This document shows positions 35,479-44,264 of a DNA stretch of 64,000 nt, one piece after another (the first letter of the stretch is position 1; each line of letters opens with the position of its first letter). Origin of the DNA: Nannocystis pusilla (lineage in GTDB: Bacteria; Myxococcota_A; Polyangia; Nannocystales; Nannocystaceae); the NCBI RefSeq assembly GCF_020073745.1, contig NZ_JAIRAU010000027.1:1-64000 (forward strand). Direction: 5' to 3'. Below the pieces are notes generated by a model. The model saw only the letters and a list, made by a program, of their open reading frames with translations, did not search any database and was not told the DNA's origin. Position numbers and translations under genes: made by a program.

Positions 35479-35552
35479 CATGCTTGAAAGAGCATGTCCC
35501 CTCGTGCATGTCCCCGAGAGCCTGCTCTCGAGGACATGCCCAGACGCTCATG
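35479..35552. repeat. 14-bp palindromic repeat array, six units
   Basis: Units begin at 35479, 35493, 35507 (CATG), 35521 (CCTG), 35535 and 35549 (CATG), all at exactly 14 bp. The array lies between the convergent 5'-nucleotidase and PAS-STAS genes, with the last unit overlapping the end of the latter. Confidence 0.9.
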
Positions 35553-36771
35553 TGCCGGTGCGGGCCGCGGGGCGGGCGGCGAGCGCCTGGATGCAGCGCT
35601 GCAGCGCCTCGTGCAGGTTGCGGTAGGTGACGACGCCCGCGAGCTCGACGCCGATCCCGGTGAGCGACTCGGCGACCGCGGGCTGCACGCCGCACAGGAC
35701 GCCGCGCGCGCCCAGGAGGCCGACGGCGCGGACCAGCCGCAGCAGGTGGTCGCCGGTGACGTCGTCGATGGCGTCGACGCCGGTGAGGTCGAGGATGGCG
35801 TAGCGGGCGCGCAGGCGGCCGACCTCGGCGAGCAGGCGCTCCATGATGTGGGCGGTCCGCGCGGCGTCCAGGGTGCCGAGCAGCGGCAGGGTGATGATGT
35901 TGTCCCAGACCTGGATGATCGGGGTCGAGAGCTGGCGGATCGCGCTGTCCTGGCGGGCGATGATGTCGATCTGCGCGCGCAGTTCGTCCTCGCGGCGGCG
36001 CTGCTCGCTGATGTCGCGGAAGACGCCGTACAGACGCGTGAGCCGGCCGTCCTCGTAGTACGGCAGGCCGGCGGCCTGGACGTGGCGCCGGTTGCCGAGG
36101 TGCGTGACGATCTCGAGCTCGAGGTCGTAGGGCTGGCCCTGCATGCAGCGCTCGACGGCCGCCGAGATGACCGGCACGTGCTCGGGGGCGTAGAAGTCGA
36201 TCGCGGTGGCGAGGTCGGGGACGAAGCCCGGCGGGACCTCGTGGAGCCGGTGGGTCTCCTCGGTCCAGTAGAGCGTGTTCTCGGCGAGGTCGACCTCCCA
36301 GCCGCCCACGGCCCCCGCCGCCTGGGTCTGGCGCAGCAGCTCGGTCGCGCGGCGGGAGACCTCCTGCTCGGCGCGCTCGTCGGTGATGTCGCGGACGACG
36401 GCGACGACCGAGCCGCGCCCGGGCCCGGTGACGACGACGTCGCTGCGCTCGTGCCACCAGCGCGCGACGCCTGCCACCAGCACGCGGTACTCGATGGTCT
36501 GCTCGCCGGCGCTCAGGAGCTGCTCGTGACGCGCCGCGGCCACCCGCTGGCGGTCGTCGGGGTGCACGGCGGCGAGCCAGGTGCCGAGCACGGGCGGGGC
36601 GTCGGCGCCGCAGCCGAGCAGCGACCGCACGCGCGCGTCGTAGTGCGCCGGGGCGCCGGCGGCGAGCGGGTCGCCGGCGTCGAGGTCGGTGAATTCGAGG
36701 ACGGCGGCGCCCGAGAGGTGGAGCGCCCGGGCCATGCGGTCGAGCGATGCTCGTTGCGGTTCGGTGGACAT
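35548..36771 (-). CDS. PAS-PAS-STAS signalling protein (RsbR/RsbS-like)
   Basis: The 407-residue product has two PAS folds (about residues 20-130 and 150-255, each ending in a VFRDI or VVRDI-type PAC strand and coiled-coil) and a C-terminal STAS domain (IIQVWDNIITLPLLGTLDA ... YAILDLTGVDAIDDVTGDHLLRL). This matches stressosome-type sensors in which the STAS domain is phosphorylated by a partner kinase; in this protein the site equivalent is the D-V-T segment. It has no membrane helices. Its ATG (36771) overlaps a CATG repeat unit at 36769. Confidence 0.9.
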   Translation of the reverse strand: MSTEPQRASLDRMARALHLSGAAVLEFTDLDAGDPLAAGAPAHYDARVRSLLGCGADAPPVLGTWLAAVHPDDRQRVAAARHEQLLSAGEQTIEYRVLVAGVARWWHERSDVVVTGPGRGSVVAVVRDITDERAEQEVSRRATELLRQTQAAGAVGGWEVDLAENTLYWTEETHRLHEVPPGFVPDLATAIDFYAPEHVPVISAAVERCMQGQPYDLELEIVTHLGNRRHVQAAGLPYYEDGRLTRLYGVFRDISEQRRREDELRAQIDIIARQDSAIRQLSTPIIQVWDNIITLPLLGTLDAARTAHIMERLLAEVGRLRARYAILDLTGVDAIDDVTGDHLLRLVRAVGLLGARGVLCGVQPAVAESLTGIGVELAGVVTYRNLHEALQRCIQALAARPAARTGT

Positions 36772-36843
36772 GTCGAGGAAGGTCTTGGAGCGAGCGCAGG
36801 CCAGTTCGTTCGTGATCTGGCCCGAAGGACAGATAATCGCCGG

Positions 36844-37428
36844 TCAGGGCGCCGGCGACTCGAGGCGGAGGAAGCTGATCAAGTAGAGGGTGCGCTTGGA
36901 GATCCGCCAGCCCTGCGACGTGCGGACGATGTTGTCGACGTAGGTGCCGTGAGCCAGCTCGACCGCGCCCGCGGGATCGATGACGTGCGTCGCGCTGAGG
37001 TACGAGGTCATGGTGCCCGAATTGCCGTCGAGGTCGATGCGGATGTTGCTCATGAGGTGCTGGGTCGAGATGTAGCCGTTGGTCTCGAACACGCCCTGCA
37101 CGGCGACGGCCCAGGCGTCGGTGCCGACCGCCAAAAGCCCCGGGGGGCCGTTCGGATCGGCGCCGGGGAAGTAGGCGGCGACCTTGGCGCCCGTCGTGAA
37201 GCACTCCTTGTAGATCGCCTTGCCGACGGCCAGCTCGCCGCGACCGATCGCGTCGGTGCCCTCGGCGTAGCAGTAGGTGAGGTCGGCGATCTCGGCCCGG
37301 TCGGAGAGGCGCTGGCCGGCGTCGCTGCCGCCCTTCTTGGCGTCGGCGACGGGCGTGACGGCGACGGTGGCGAGACAGCTGAGTGCGACGGCGAGGGCGC
37401 GTATGAAACGGCGGCGGAAAAGGGTCAC
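36844..37428 (-). CDS. exported SnoaL-like (NTF2-fold) protein
   Basis: The 194-residue product has a signal peptide (FIRALAVALSCLATVAVTPVADA) and an NTF2/SnoaL-like domain: an N-terminal helix pair (LSDRAEIADLTYCYAEGTDAIG), then sheets with TTGAKVAAYFPGADPNG and THVIDPAGAVELAHGTYVDNIVRTSQGWRISKRTL. The fold often acts as a small-molecule isomerase, cyclase or binding protein; the substrate is unknown. AAGGAG precedes the GTG start, with a TACAAT -10 (minus strand, 37452-37447) just upstream. Confidence 0.8.
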   Translation of the reverse strand: MTLFRRRFIRALAVALSCLATVAVTPVADAKKGGSDAGQRLSDRAEIADLTYCYAEGTDAIGRGELAVGKAIYKECFTTGAKVAAYFPGADPNGPPGLLAVGTDAWAVAVQGVFETNGYISTQHLMSNIRIDLDGNSGTMTSYLSATHVIDPAGAVELAHGTYVDNIVRTSQGWRISKRTLYLISFLRLESPAP

Positions 37429-37585
37429 GGCGGGCTCCTTGCGGCGATTGTAGCGAGGGGCGGCGGGCCCGCCGATGTGCGCACGAGAGGCGGCGCGTCG
37501 CCTGGATCGTCACCTCGTCGCACACGCGGTCCACGAGCTGTGGCACGGCACATGCGGACGGTCTCGACCCGGCGCTCCGGCACGC

Positions 37586-38203
37586 TCAGTAGGGCTTCTG
37601 CCCGAGGAAGTTGCCGGGGGGATCGTAGTTGCAGACCCAGACCTCGCTGTCACCGCAGGTGACCATGGCGCAGCCGAGCCGCTGACTGTCGCGCCACACG
37701 ACCTGCGTGTAGTGGCCGCACACGCCGCGGCAGCGGCCGGTCCTGGCGTCGTAGTCCGCGACCTCGGCGACCCAGCGCTCGACGACCTGCTCGGGGGTCG
37801 CGGCCTGACCGCTGCCGGCGTAGAGGTTCTCGCCGTGACGCTGGGCGTCGGGGCCGGAGCGCGGGCGGTGCTTGAGCGCGCAGCGCTGCTTCTGCAGCTT
37901 GTCGGCCCACTTCTGGGCGTAGCGCGCCAGCTCGGGCGACCAGGTGAGCGGGGGGATGCCGAGATCGGCGCGGTGGCGGTTGTGCGCGGCGGTGATGCCC
38001 GCGAGCCGGCCGGCCTCGGGATCGGCCGGCGCGGCGGCGGGCTGCTTCGCCGGCGGTCGGCCCGAATCTGCCGGTGCAGGCGGGGTGGACGGAGCATCGT
38101 GCGGCGGCGAGGATGGCTCTCGAGACAGGTCGGGCCGGCAGGCGAGCACGAGCGCGACGACGAGCGCGGGCGAGCTGCGGGGCGGGGAGGTCGCGGGCGA
38201 CAC
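37586..38203 (-). CDS. lipoprotein with CAP (SCP/PR-1) domain
   Basis: The 205-residue product has a lipobox (LVVALVLAC|RP), a Pro/Ser/Ala linker and a CAP domain: ITAAHNRHRADLGIPPLTWSPELARYAQKWAD, HGENLYAGSG, GHYTQVVWRDSQRLGCA and the closing CNYDPPGNFLGQKPY. All four conserved CAP signatures are present, with two His and two Glu expected in the central cleft. It resembles secreted plant PR-1 proteins. GTG 38203 was chosen because TACAAT on the minus strand (38215-38210) ends 6 nt upstream. Confidence 0.9.
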   Translation of the reverse strand: MSPATSPPRSSPALVVALVLACRPDLSREPSSPPHDAPSTPPAPADSGRPPAKQPAAAPADPEAGRLAGITAAHNRHRADLGIPPLTWSPELARYAQKWADKLQKQRCALKHRPRSGPDAQRHGENLYAGSGQAATPEQVVERWVAEVADYDARTGRCRGVCGHYTQVVWRDSQRLGCAMVTCGDSEVWVCNYDPPGNFLGQKPY

Positions 38204-38399
38204 GGCGGGATTGTAGATCGAGCGGCCGGCCGGGCGCGCGGGTGGGCGAGGGCGGCGTCGCCGCGCCGAGGGGGCACAAAATGATTCAGGTGTATCAGAA
38301 TGATGCACATGAGTAGATCGAAACGATGCACGCGCGGGACGCGGGTGCAGCCGCGGGGCGGCGCGGGGAGTGGCACGCGGCGTGCTCTTCGACCGGGGC

Positions 38400-39662
38400 A
38401 TGACCGCCGTCGACTTCTCCACCCGCATGTTCGCGCTCGCGACCACGCTCGAGCGCTCCCCCGCGGACGCCCTGCCGCTCGCGGAGGCGCTCGAGCGCGA
38501 CCTCCTGGCCGCCCCGACCACCGATCCGATCGAGCTCGGCTGGGTCCGCGACTACCACATCCGCGCGCTCTACCGCCTGGGACGCGACGCCGAGGGGGTG
38601 GCGATGCTGATGACGCCGCCGCCGCGGGCGATGTCGATCTCGGCCAAGAACGCGGCGTGGCTGCACTCGGTCGGGGCCGAGATGGCCTTGCGGTCAGGTG
38701 CGAAGGCGCAGGTGCGGGCGCTCATCGGCCGCGCGCTGTCGCTGCGGAGCGCCGGCGAGGACGCGGAGGGCTGCAAGATGGCCGTCGGGACAGGTTTCGC
38801 GCTGCTGTTCCACGCCGGCGAGCCGGCCGAGGTCGACGCGTGGCTGAGCCACGTCGAGGCGCAGATCGAGGCGACGGCGGGCCGCGAGATCGGCCGGGCG
38901 ATGGCCGAGGCGCTGGCGGAGGTGGCCCGCGCGCCGGGCTTCCTCGAGGTGCTGCCGAGCGCGGACCGGCGGCGCGCCGAGTGGGCGCTGCACCGCGCGG
39001 CGCTCGACGGACAGGTCGAGGAGGTGCGCCGCCTCCTGACCGAGGGCGTGCGGATCGAGGCGCGTCACCCGGCCTGGCCGGGGCTGCCGACGGCCTTGCT
39101 GGCGGCGAGCTTCCGCGGACACGCGGCGGTGGTCGAGGAGCTGCTGGCGCGCGGGGCCGACGTGCGCGGTGTCAACGTGCAGGGGCGCACGGCGCTGCAC
39201 CTCGCGGCCGATCAGGATCACGCGCCGATCGTGGCGATGCTGTGCCGCTCCGGCGCGCCGCTCGACGTGATCGACTCCTGGCGCCAGACGGCGCTGCACG
39301 TGGCAGCCTGGCAGGACCGCCGCGACAGCGTGCGCGTGCTGCTGGCGGCCGGCGTGAACACCGAGCTGCGCGACGTCAACGGCGACACGCCGCTGGCGCT
39401 GGCGGCGACCGAGCCGGTGCCCGAGGTGGTGCGCGCGCTGTGCCTCGCGGGCGCCGACGTCGAGGCCGTGAACGCGTGCGGGCAGACGCCGCTGATGCGC
39501 GCGGCGATGGAGGGCCAGGCGGACACGGCGGCGGCGCTGCTCGAGGTCGGGGCCGATCCGTCGCTCCGCGATCACGCGGGGCGGACCGCGCTCGCGTGGG
39601 CCCGCGCCGAGAAGCACCGCGACGTGGCGTCGCTGCTGCGGCGACAGCCCCGCGCCAGTTAA
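38400..39662 (+). CDS. ankyrin-repeat protein
   Basis: The 420-residue product has a helical N-terminal half (about residues 1-190; no family recognised) and about six ankyrin repeats from residue 200 (for example GRTALHLAADQDHAPIVAML and GDTPLALAATEPVPEVVRAL, each with the TALH or TPL turn). It is soluble and probably a protein-interaction scaffold. ATG 38400 and GTG 38370 are both possible; 38400 is chosen because homology-like sequence begins there. Two weak repeat pairs (GATG/CAGG at 38681/38695 and 38777/38791) are in frame. Confidence 0.87.
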   Translation: MTAVDFSTRMFALATTLERSPADALPLAEALERDLLAAPTTDPIELGWVRDYHIRALYRLGRDAEGVAMLMTPPPRAMSISAKNAAWLHSVGAEMALRSGAKAQVRALIGRALSLRSAGEDAEGCKMAVGTGFALLFHAGEPAEVDAWLSHVEAQIEATAGREIGRAMAEALAEVARAPGFLEVLPSADRRRAEWALHRAALDGQVEEVRRLLTEGVRIEARHPAWPGLPTALLAASFRGHAAVVEELLARGADVRGVNVQGRTALHLAADQDHAPIVAMLCRSGAPLDVIDSWRQTALHVAAWQDRRDSVRVLLAAGVNTELRDVNGDTPLALAATEPVPEVVRALCLAGADVEAVNACGQTPLMRAAMEGQADTAAALLEVGADPSLRDHAGRTALAWARAEKHRDVASLLRRQPRAS

Positions 39663-39833
39663 CGGCGCGACCGGCGGGCGAGGGCGGATCGAGCTGCCCT
39701 GGAGCGCCCGGGTCGGGGATGACGCGGGGGGCGCGAACGCGACACGGCTGTCACGGCGGATCGCGCGCGGCTCGGCGAAGTCGTTGAAATTGCAACGCGC
39801 CCTGTCCTTGCATCCGCCGCCCGCCGAGGACCG

Positions 39834-41519
39834 ATGCCGACGACTAACCTTAAAACCCTGTCTCGCCCGCGCACGCTCGCGGCGCTCACCTTGCCTCTCC
39901 TCGCCGCGCTCTCGGGCGCGTGCAGCTCGGCGGCCGACCAGTCGGGCGGGGGCGCCACCGCGGCCACCAACCCCGGCACCGACGGCGCGCCGGGCTCGGG
40001 GTCGTGGAACCCGGACGAGAGCGGCGGCGACACCGAAGGGGGCTGGGACTCGCAGGGGGCGTCGACCGGCAGCGAGCCCGCGACCACCAGCGCGAGCGGG
40101 GGCGACCCGAACGGGACGGGCACCGGCGAGGAGCCGCCGCCGGACGACGGCGACAGCACCTCCGACGCGTCGACCACCGGCGACGACAGCACCACCGGCG
40201 AGCCCGCCTGTGACGATCAGACGCCGGTGGTGCTCTACCTGTCGCCCGACGACTCGAACTCGACGTCGTCGCCGGTGCAGGTGCGCGAGGCGGTGCTGTC
40301 CGGCTGGGGCTCGCTGTCGTACGTGCCGATCCGGACGTGGGAGTTCCTCAACTACTACTCGTTCGGCTACGACGCGGCGCAGCCGGGCATGGTCACGGTG
40401 TTGCCGGAGATCGCCCGCCTCGCCGGGGCCTCGGCCGACGAGTACGTGGTCCAGATCGGCGTCGCCAGCGAGAAGATCGCCAACGCCGACCGCCCGCTGA
40501 TGAACGTGACCCTGGTGCTCGACGAGTCGGGCTCGATGCAGGGCCCGCCGATGGACCTGCAGATCGAGGTGTGCCGCACGATCGCCGGCAGCCTGCGCGC
40601 CGGGGACGTGATCTCCGCGGTCGGCTGGGACACCACGAACGCGATCAAGCTGACGAAGCACAAGGTGACGAAGGCCAACGACCCGGTGGTCCTCGACCTG
40701 TGCGACGGGCTCGCCGCGGGCGGCGGCACCGACCTGAACGGCGGGCTCAAGGCCGGCTACGAGCTGGCGCACGCGCAGTTCGACGCGGCGCGGATCAACC
40801 GCGTGGTGCTGATCAGCGACGGCGGCGCCAACGCGGGCGTGACCGACATCGACATCATCGCCGGCGGCGCGGGCAGCCAGAACGAGGACGGCATCTACCT
40901 CGTCGGCGTCGGCGTCGGCACGCCCGAGACGTACAACGACGAGCTGATGGACACGGTCACCGACGTCGGCCGCGGGGCGTCGCTGTTCATCCCGTCGGTG
41001 AACGAGGCCCACAAGATGTTCGGCGAGCGGTTCGTCCAGACCATGGCGGTGGCCGTCCGCGACGTGCGCGTGCGCCTCGACATGCCGCCGGGCTTCTCGA
41101 TCGTCAAGTTCAGCGGCGAGGAGTACTCCGCCGACCCGGCCGAGGTCGAGCCGCAGCACCTCGCGCCCAACGACGCGATGGTGTTCCACCAGACGGTCGC
41201 CACCTGCGCGCCCGCGCTGGTCGACGAGGCCGCCGAGTTCAAGGTCGCCGTGCGCTGGAAGGACCCGATCACGTTCGAGGACCGCGAGACCGAGGTGATC
41301 AAGAAGATCCAGGAGTCGGTGGCCGCCGAGTCGCCGCTGCTCAAGAAGGGCGCCGCGGTGTTCGCCTACGCCGAGGGCCTCAAGGCCTGGCGCGAGCAGC
41401 CCGAGGCCGCGTCGCTCGACGCGGCGCTGGACGCCCTCGTGGCCGCCGAGGCGGCCCTGCCCGGCGACCCCGACCTGGCTGAGATCCGCTCGGTGCTCGA
41501 GGCGCTGAACGGCGTCTGA
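39834..41519 (+). CDS. lipoprotein with vWA and C-terminal DUF3520-like domain
   Basis: The 561-residue product has a lipobox (ALSGAC|SS), a Ser/Gly/Thr/Pro linker to about residue 125 and a domain set like bacterial YfbK: an N-terminal RTWEFLNYYSFGYD segment, a vWA domain with MIDAS DESGSMQGPP and VLISDGGANAG, and a C-terminal region with KDPITFEDRETEVIKKIQ. YfbK-type proteins are surface or periplasmic scaffolds with no assigned enzyme activity. The gene is monocistronic and ends in a long palindrome at 41537. Confidence 0.88.
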   Translation: MPTTNLKTLSRPRTLAALTLPLLAALSGACSSAADQSGGGATAATNPGTDGAPGSGSWNPDESGGDTEGGWDSQGASTGSEPATTSASGGDPNGTGTGEEPPPDDGDSTSDASTTGDDSTTGEPACDDQTPVVLYLSPDDSNSTSSPVQVREAVLSGWGSLSYVPIRTWEFLNYYSFGYDAAQPGMVTVLPEIARLAGASADEYVVQIGVASEKIANADRPLMNVTLVLDESGSMQGPPMDLQIEVCRTIAGSLRAGDVISAVGWDTTNAIKLTKHKVTKANDPVVLDLCDGLAAGGGTDLNGGLKAGYELAHAQFDAARINRVVLISDGGANAGVTDIDIIAGGAGSQNEDGIYLVGVGVGTPETYNDELMDTVTDVGRGASLFIPSVNEAHKMFGERFVQTMAVAVRDVRVRLDMPPGFSIVKFSGEEYSADPAEVEPQHLAPNDAMVFHQTVATCAPALVDEAAEFKVAVRWKDPITFEDRETEVIKKIQESVAAESPLLKKGAAVFAYAEGLKAWREQPEAASLDAALDALVAAEAALPGDPDLAEIRSVLEALNGV

Positions 41520-41536
41520 GCCGGCGCGGCCACGAC

Positions 41537-41566
41537 GGGCCCCGCGGAGCGCGCTCCGCGGGGCCC
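41537..41566. terminator. bidirectional hairpin terminator candidate
   Basis: A perfect 30-bp palindrome, GGGCCCCGCGGAGC and its complement at 41551-41566, lies between the convergent vWA and YfhO genes. It has no T run on either side, so it may work as a stable mRNA 3' end or a Rho-assisted stop. Confidence 0.6.
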
Positions 41567-41592
41567 GCGCTGTCGGCGGTTGTCGCGAAGGA

Positions 41593-41680
41593 CATGACTC
41601 GGAGGGCATGGCCGATCGGGCATGTCCCATCAGGCATGCCCTTTCAGGCATGCTCGGAGGGACCTGTCCTGCGCGGCAGG
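41593..41680. repeat. 14-bp palindromic repeat array, seven units
   Basis: This is the longest array. Units begin at 41593, 41607, 41621, 41635, 41649 (all CATG), 41663 (CCTG) and 41677 (CAGG), with exactly 14 bp between every pair. It overlaps the 3' end of the YfhO-family gene and supplies its last eight or so codons and its stop. Confidence 0.93.
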
Positions 41681-43830
41681 CGGAGCAGGCCGACCAGCAC
41701 CAGCAGGGCCGTGAGCCCGTACACCGCGAGCGCGGCGCCGAGGCGCGGGGGGCGGTACTCGAGCTCGACGACGTGCCGGCCCGGCCCGACCAGCAGGCCG
41801 CGGAACAGGTAGTTGGCGCGCAGCACCGGCGCCGGCGCGCCGTCGACCCGGGCGGTCCAGCCGGACGCCCACGCCTCGTGGACCACCAGCACGCCGGCCG
41901 CGGGGGCGTCGACGGTCAGGGCGACGCGGTTGCGCGCGAACTCGTCGAGCGTGGCCGCGACCGGCGCGTGGTCGGGGCGCAGGCCCGCGAGCGCGGCGCG
42001 GACGTCGTCGGCGAGCGCGGGCGCCTCGAGCACGGCGGCGCTGCCGGGGGAAAGCGCGGCGAGGCGATCGAGGGCGTCGCCCTCGCGCTCGACCTGCTCG
42101 ACCCGCGCGGTCCAGTAGGCGAACGGCGCGGCGTCGAGCAGCTCGACCGGCCGCCCGGGGGTCCAGCGCGAGCGCCCGGCGGCGGTGCGCTGGACGGCGA
42201 GTCGATGCCCGCCGACGTACCAGCGCACGTTGGCGGCCGCGAGCAGGCCGGCGTGCTCGCGCGCGCGCGCGCGGAAGGCCCGCCAGCGGCGGGTGACGAG
42301 GGTGCTGTCGCGGCCGAAGATGTCGCGCACGCCGAGGCGCGCGCCGACGCGCCAGCGCCAGTGCTCGTCGTCGGCGACGCGCCAGCCGAGGGTGTCGTCG
42401 AGGGTGGCGATGGCGGCGTCGCGCGCGAGATCGGGCGGCTTCTGGGCGATGGCGTGGATCGATCGCGCCTGCACCTTGAGCTCGAGCAGGACGACGCCGA
42501 GGAGGACGGGCGCGGCCGCGCGGCGCAGCCACGGGCGCGCGCTCAGCAGGCCGCCGAGGCACGCGCCGCCGAGAGCGACGAACAGCGCGGCCAGGCCGGT
42601 GCTCGCCGGCGCGCGGCTCCACGCCAGCGCGACGAGCAGGCCGAGGCACGCGGGGGCGAACACGAGCGCGAGCCGCCGCGCCAGCGCGCGCCGGCGCCCG
42701 GGCTCGGCGCGCACGAGGTCGTCGAGGCCGTGGGCGGCGAGCACGGCGACGAAGAAGGCGAAGCCGAAGAAGTACTGGGCGGGGATCCGCCACAGGCCGA
42801 AGCCGGGGACGCGGCGGGCGAGGAACGGGAGGAGCGGCGAGCCGTCGCCGCAGGCGAGCAGGAAGAACAGCAGGGCGCAGGCCGCATGGGTGATCCGCAG
42901 GGCGTCGCGGCGGACGGCGAACACCGCGAGCAGGAGGACGACGGCGCCGAGGTAGTGGACGGGCGCGCCAGCGCGCCAGGTGCCGGGGGCGAGCGCGTCG
43001 AACAGGTGCAGCGGGGTGGCGGTCGAGAGCACGACCTCGGCGAAATCGAGCTGCTCGCGCACGGTCTCCGGCAGCCAGGCGAGGGTGGCGACGATGTTGG
43101 GCAGGGCGAGGCCGACGACGACGCCGAGGGCCAGCGCGCCGGCCCCCGCGACGCGCGCGAGGTGCCGGCGCGCCCGGGGCAGGCCGCGCACGACCAACAC
43201 GAGCGCGACGAGCAGCACCGGCGCGAGGCCGACGAGGTCGCGGAAGAAGTTGGGCGGGTAGCCGGAGAGGAAGGCCATGGCGGTGGCTGCCCCAAAGGCC
43301 AGGCCACTGCGCGGCGAGGCCCGGCGCACCAGCTCGAGGCCGGTGAGCACGAGCCACGGCAGCCACACCGGCGACCACAGGCCGGCCGAGTCCTTGGCCT
43401 TGGCGACGCGACCGGACAGGACGAAGGCGCAGCCGCCGAGCGCCTGCGCGGGCGCGGACAGGCCGAGGCGCGCGAGCAGGAGGTGGGTGCCGAGGCCGCC
43501 GATGGCGACGTGCAACAAGGTCTTGAGCAGCACGACCCACGGGCCCTCGCCGAACAGCGCGGCCGCCAGCCACACCAGCCAGTTGAACGGGTAGAGCACG
43601 CCGGTCTGCGGGTCGGCGAGGAAGTCGTAGCCCCCGCGCTCGTGCGGGTTCCACAGCGGCAGCTCGCCGGCCTGCAAGGCGTGCAGCGGGACCAAAAGGT
43701 CGCCCCAGTGCTCGTTGACGGCGTCCCAGCCGAGGAACACCTCGCCGCGGACGATGGCGGGGTGAAACGCGAGGAACACGGCCGCGTACAGGCACGCGAG
43801 CCCCAACCCCGCGAGGACCCGCCGCGCCAT
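41644..43830 (-). CDS. YfhO-family integral membrane glycosyltransferase-like protein
   Basis: The 728-residue product has about eleven membrane helices and the family segments GWDAVNEHWGDLL, PLWNPHERGGYDFLADPQTG, and a C-terminal soluble part ending WASGWTARVDGAPAPVLRANYLFRGLLV. YfhO proteins are GT-C-fold enzymes that add sugars to teichoic acids or related polymers from a lipid-phosphate donor. The ATG at 43830 lies just inside the upstream DUF2304 gene's end (a GTG at 43836 overlaps its TGA), so they are coupled. The C-terminal RTGPSEHA and the stop codon are encoded by repeat sequence. Confidence 0.88.
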   Translation of the reverse strand: MARRVLAGLGLACLYAAVFLAFHPAIVRGEVFLGWDAVNEHWGDLLVPLHALQAGELPLWNPHERGGYDFLADPQTGVLYPFNWLVWLAAALFGEGPWVVLLKTLLHVAIGGLGTHLLLARLGLSAPAQALGGCAFVLSGRVAKAKDSAGLWSPVWLPWLVLTGLELVRRASPRSGLAFGAATAMAFLSGYPPNFFRDLVGLAPVLLVALVLVVRGLPRARRHLARVAGAGALALGVVVGLALPNIVATLAWLPETVREQLDFAEVVLSTATPLHLFDALAPGTWRAGAPVHYLGAVVLLLAVFAVRRDALRITHAACALLFFLLACGDGSPLLPFLARRVPGFGLWRIPAQYFFGFAFFVAVLAAHGLDDLVRAEPGRRRALARRLALVFAPACLGLLVALAWSRAPASTGLAALFVALGGACLGGLLSARPWLRRAAAPVLLGVVLLELKVQARSIHAIAQKPPDLARDAAIATLDDTLGWRVADDEHWRWRVGARLGVRDIFGRDSTLVTRRWRAFRARAREHAGLLAAANVRWYVGGHRLAVQRTAAGRSRWTPGRPVELLDAAPFAYWTARVEQVEREGDALDRLAALSPGSAAVLEAPALADDVRAALAGLRPDHAPVAATLDEFARNRVALTVDAPAAGVLVVHEAWASGWTARVDGAPAPVLRANYLFRGLLVGPGRHVVELEYRPPRLGAALAVYGLTALLVLVGLLRLPRRTGPSEHA

Positions 43831-43832
43831 GA

Positions 43833-44177
43833 TCACGGCTCCGGCGGCGAGGCCGGCGGCGCGGCGCGGTGCGGCTGCAGGGCGAGCTCGCGGACGAGGA
43901 TCGTCATGCGATCCTCGAGCGTCTTCTGGCCCAGGTAGAGGTTGAAGCACAGGAACAGCAGCACCAGCGAGCTGAGATAGAAGACGAGGTCGACGCCGCG
44001 GCCGACGCCGACGGCGTGGGCGCACCAGGTCGAGACGTCGGGGAAGATCACGAGGAAGATGATGCCGGCGAACACCACCGTCATCGCCAGCTTCTGCACC
44101 GGTCGCCGCCGCGCTCGCACGAAGAAGTGGAACAGCAGGGCGAGGCTGCCGCCGATGAGCAGGATCTGGATCGCCAT
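43833..44177 (-). CDS. DUF2304-family membrane protein
   Basis: The 114-residue product has three membrane helices (about residues 4-20, 30-47 and 64-83) and the DUF2304 pattern with QKLAMTVVFAGIIFLVIFPD and DLVFYLSSLVLLFLCFNLYL. Members are usually found beside family 2 glycosyltransferases that use dolichol- or undecaprenyl-phosphate; here a GT2 gene lies divergently 88 bp away and a YfhO gene is coupled downstream. It may help hold or flip lipid-linked sugars. Confidence 0.86.
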   Translation of the reverse strand: MAIQILLIGGSLALLFHFFVRARRRPVQKLAMTVVFAGIIFLVIFPDVSTWCAHAVGVGRGVDLVFYLSSLVLLFLCFNLYLGQKTLEDRMTILVRELALQPHRAAPPASPPEP

Positions 44178-44264
44178 GCGGTCGCCGGAGGATCGACCGC
44201 GATGCAGCGGATGTCAAACCGCGTCGATTGCTTCGCGACCGGCGGAGCCCGACAATGCCGCCCG

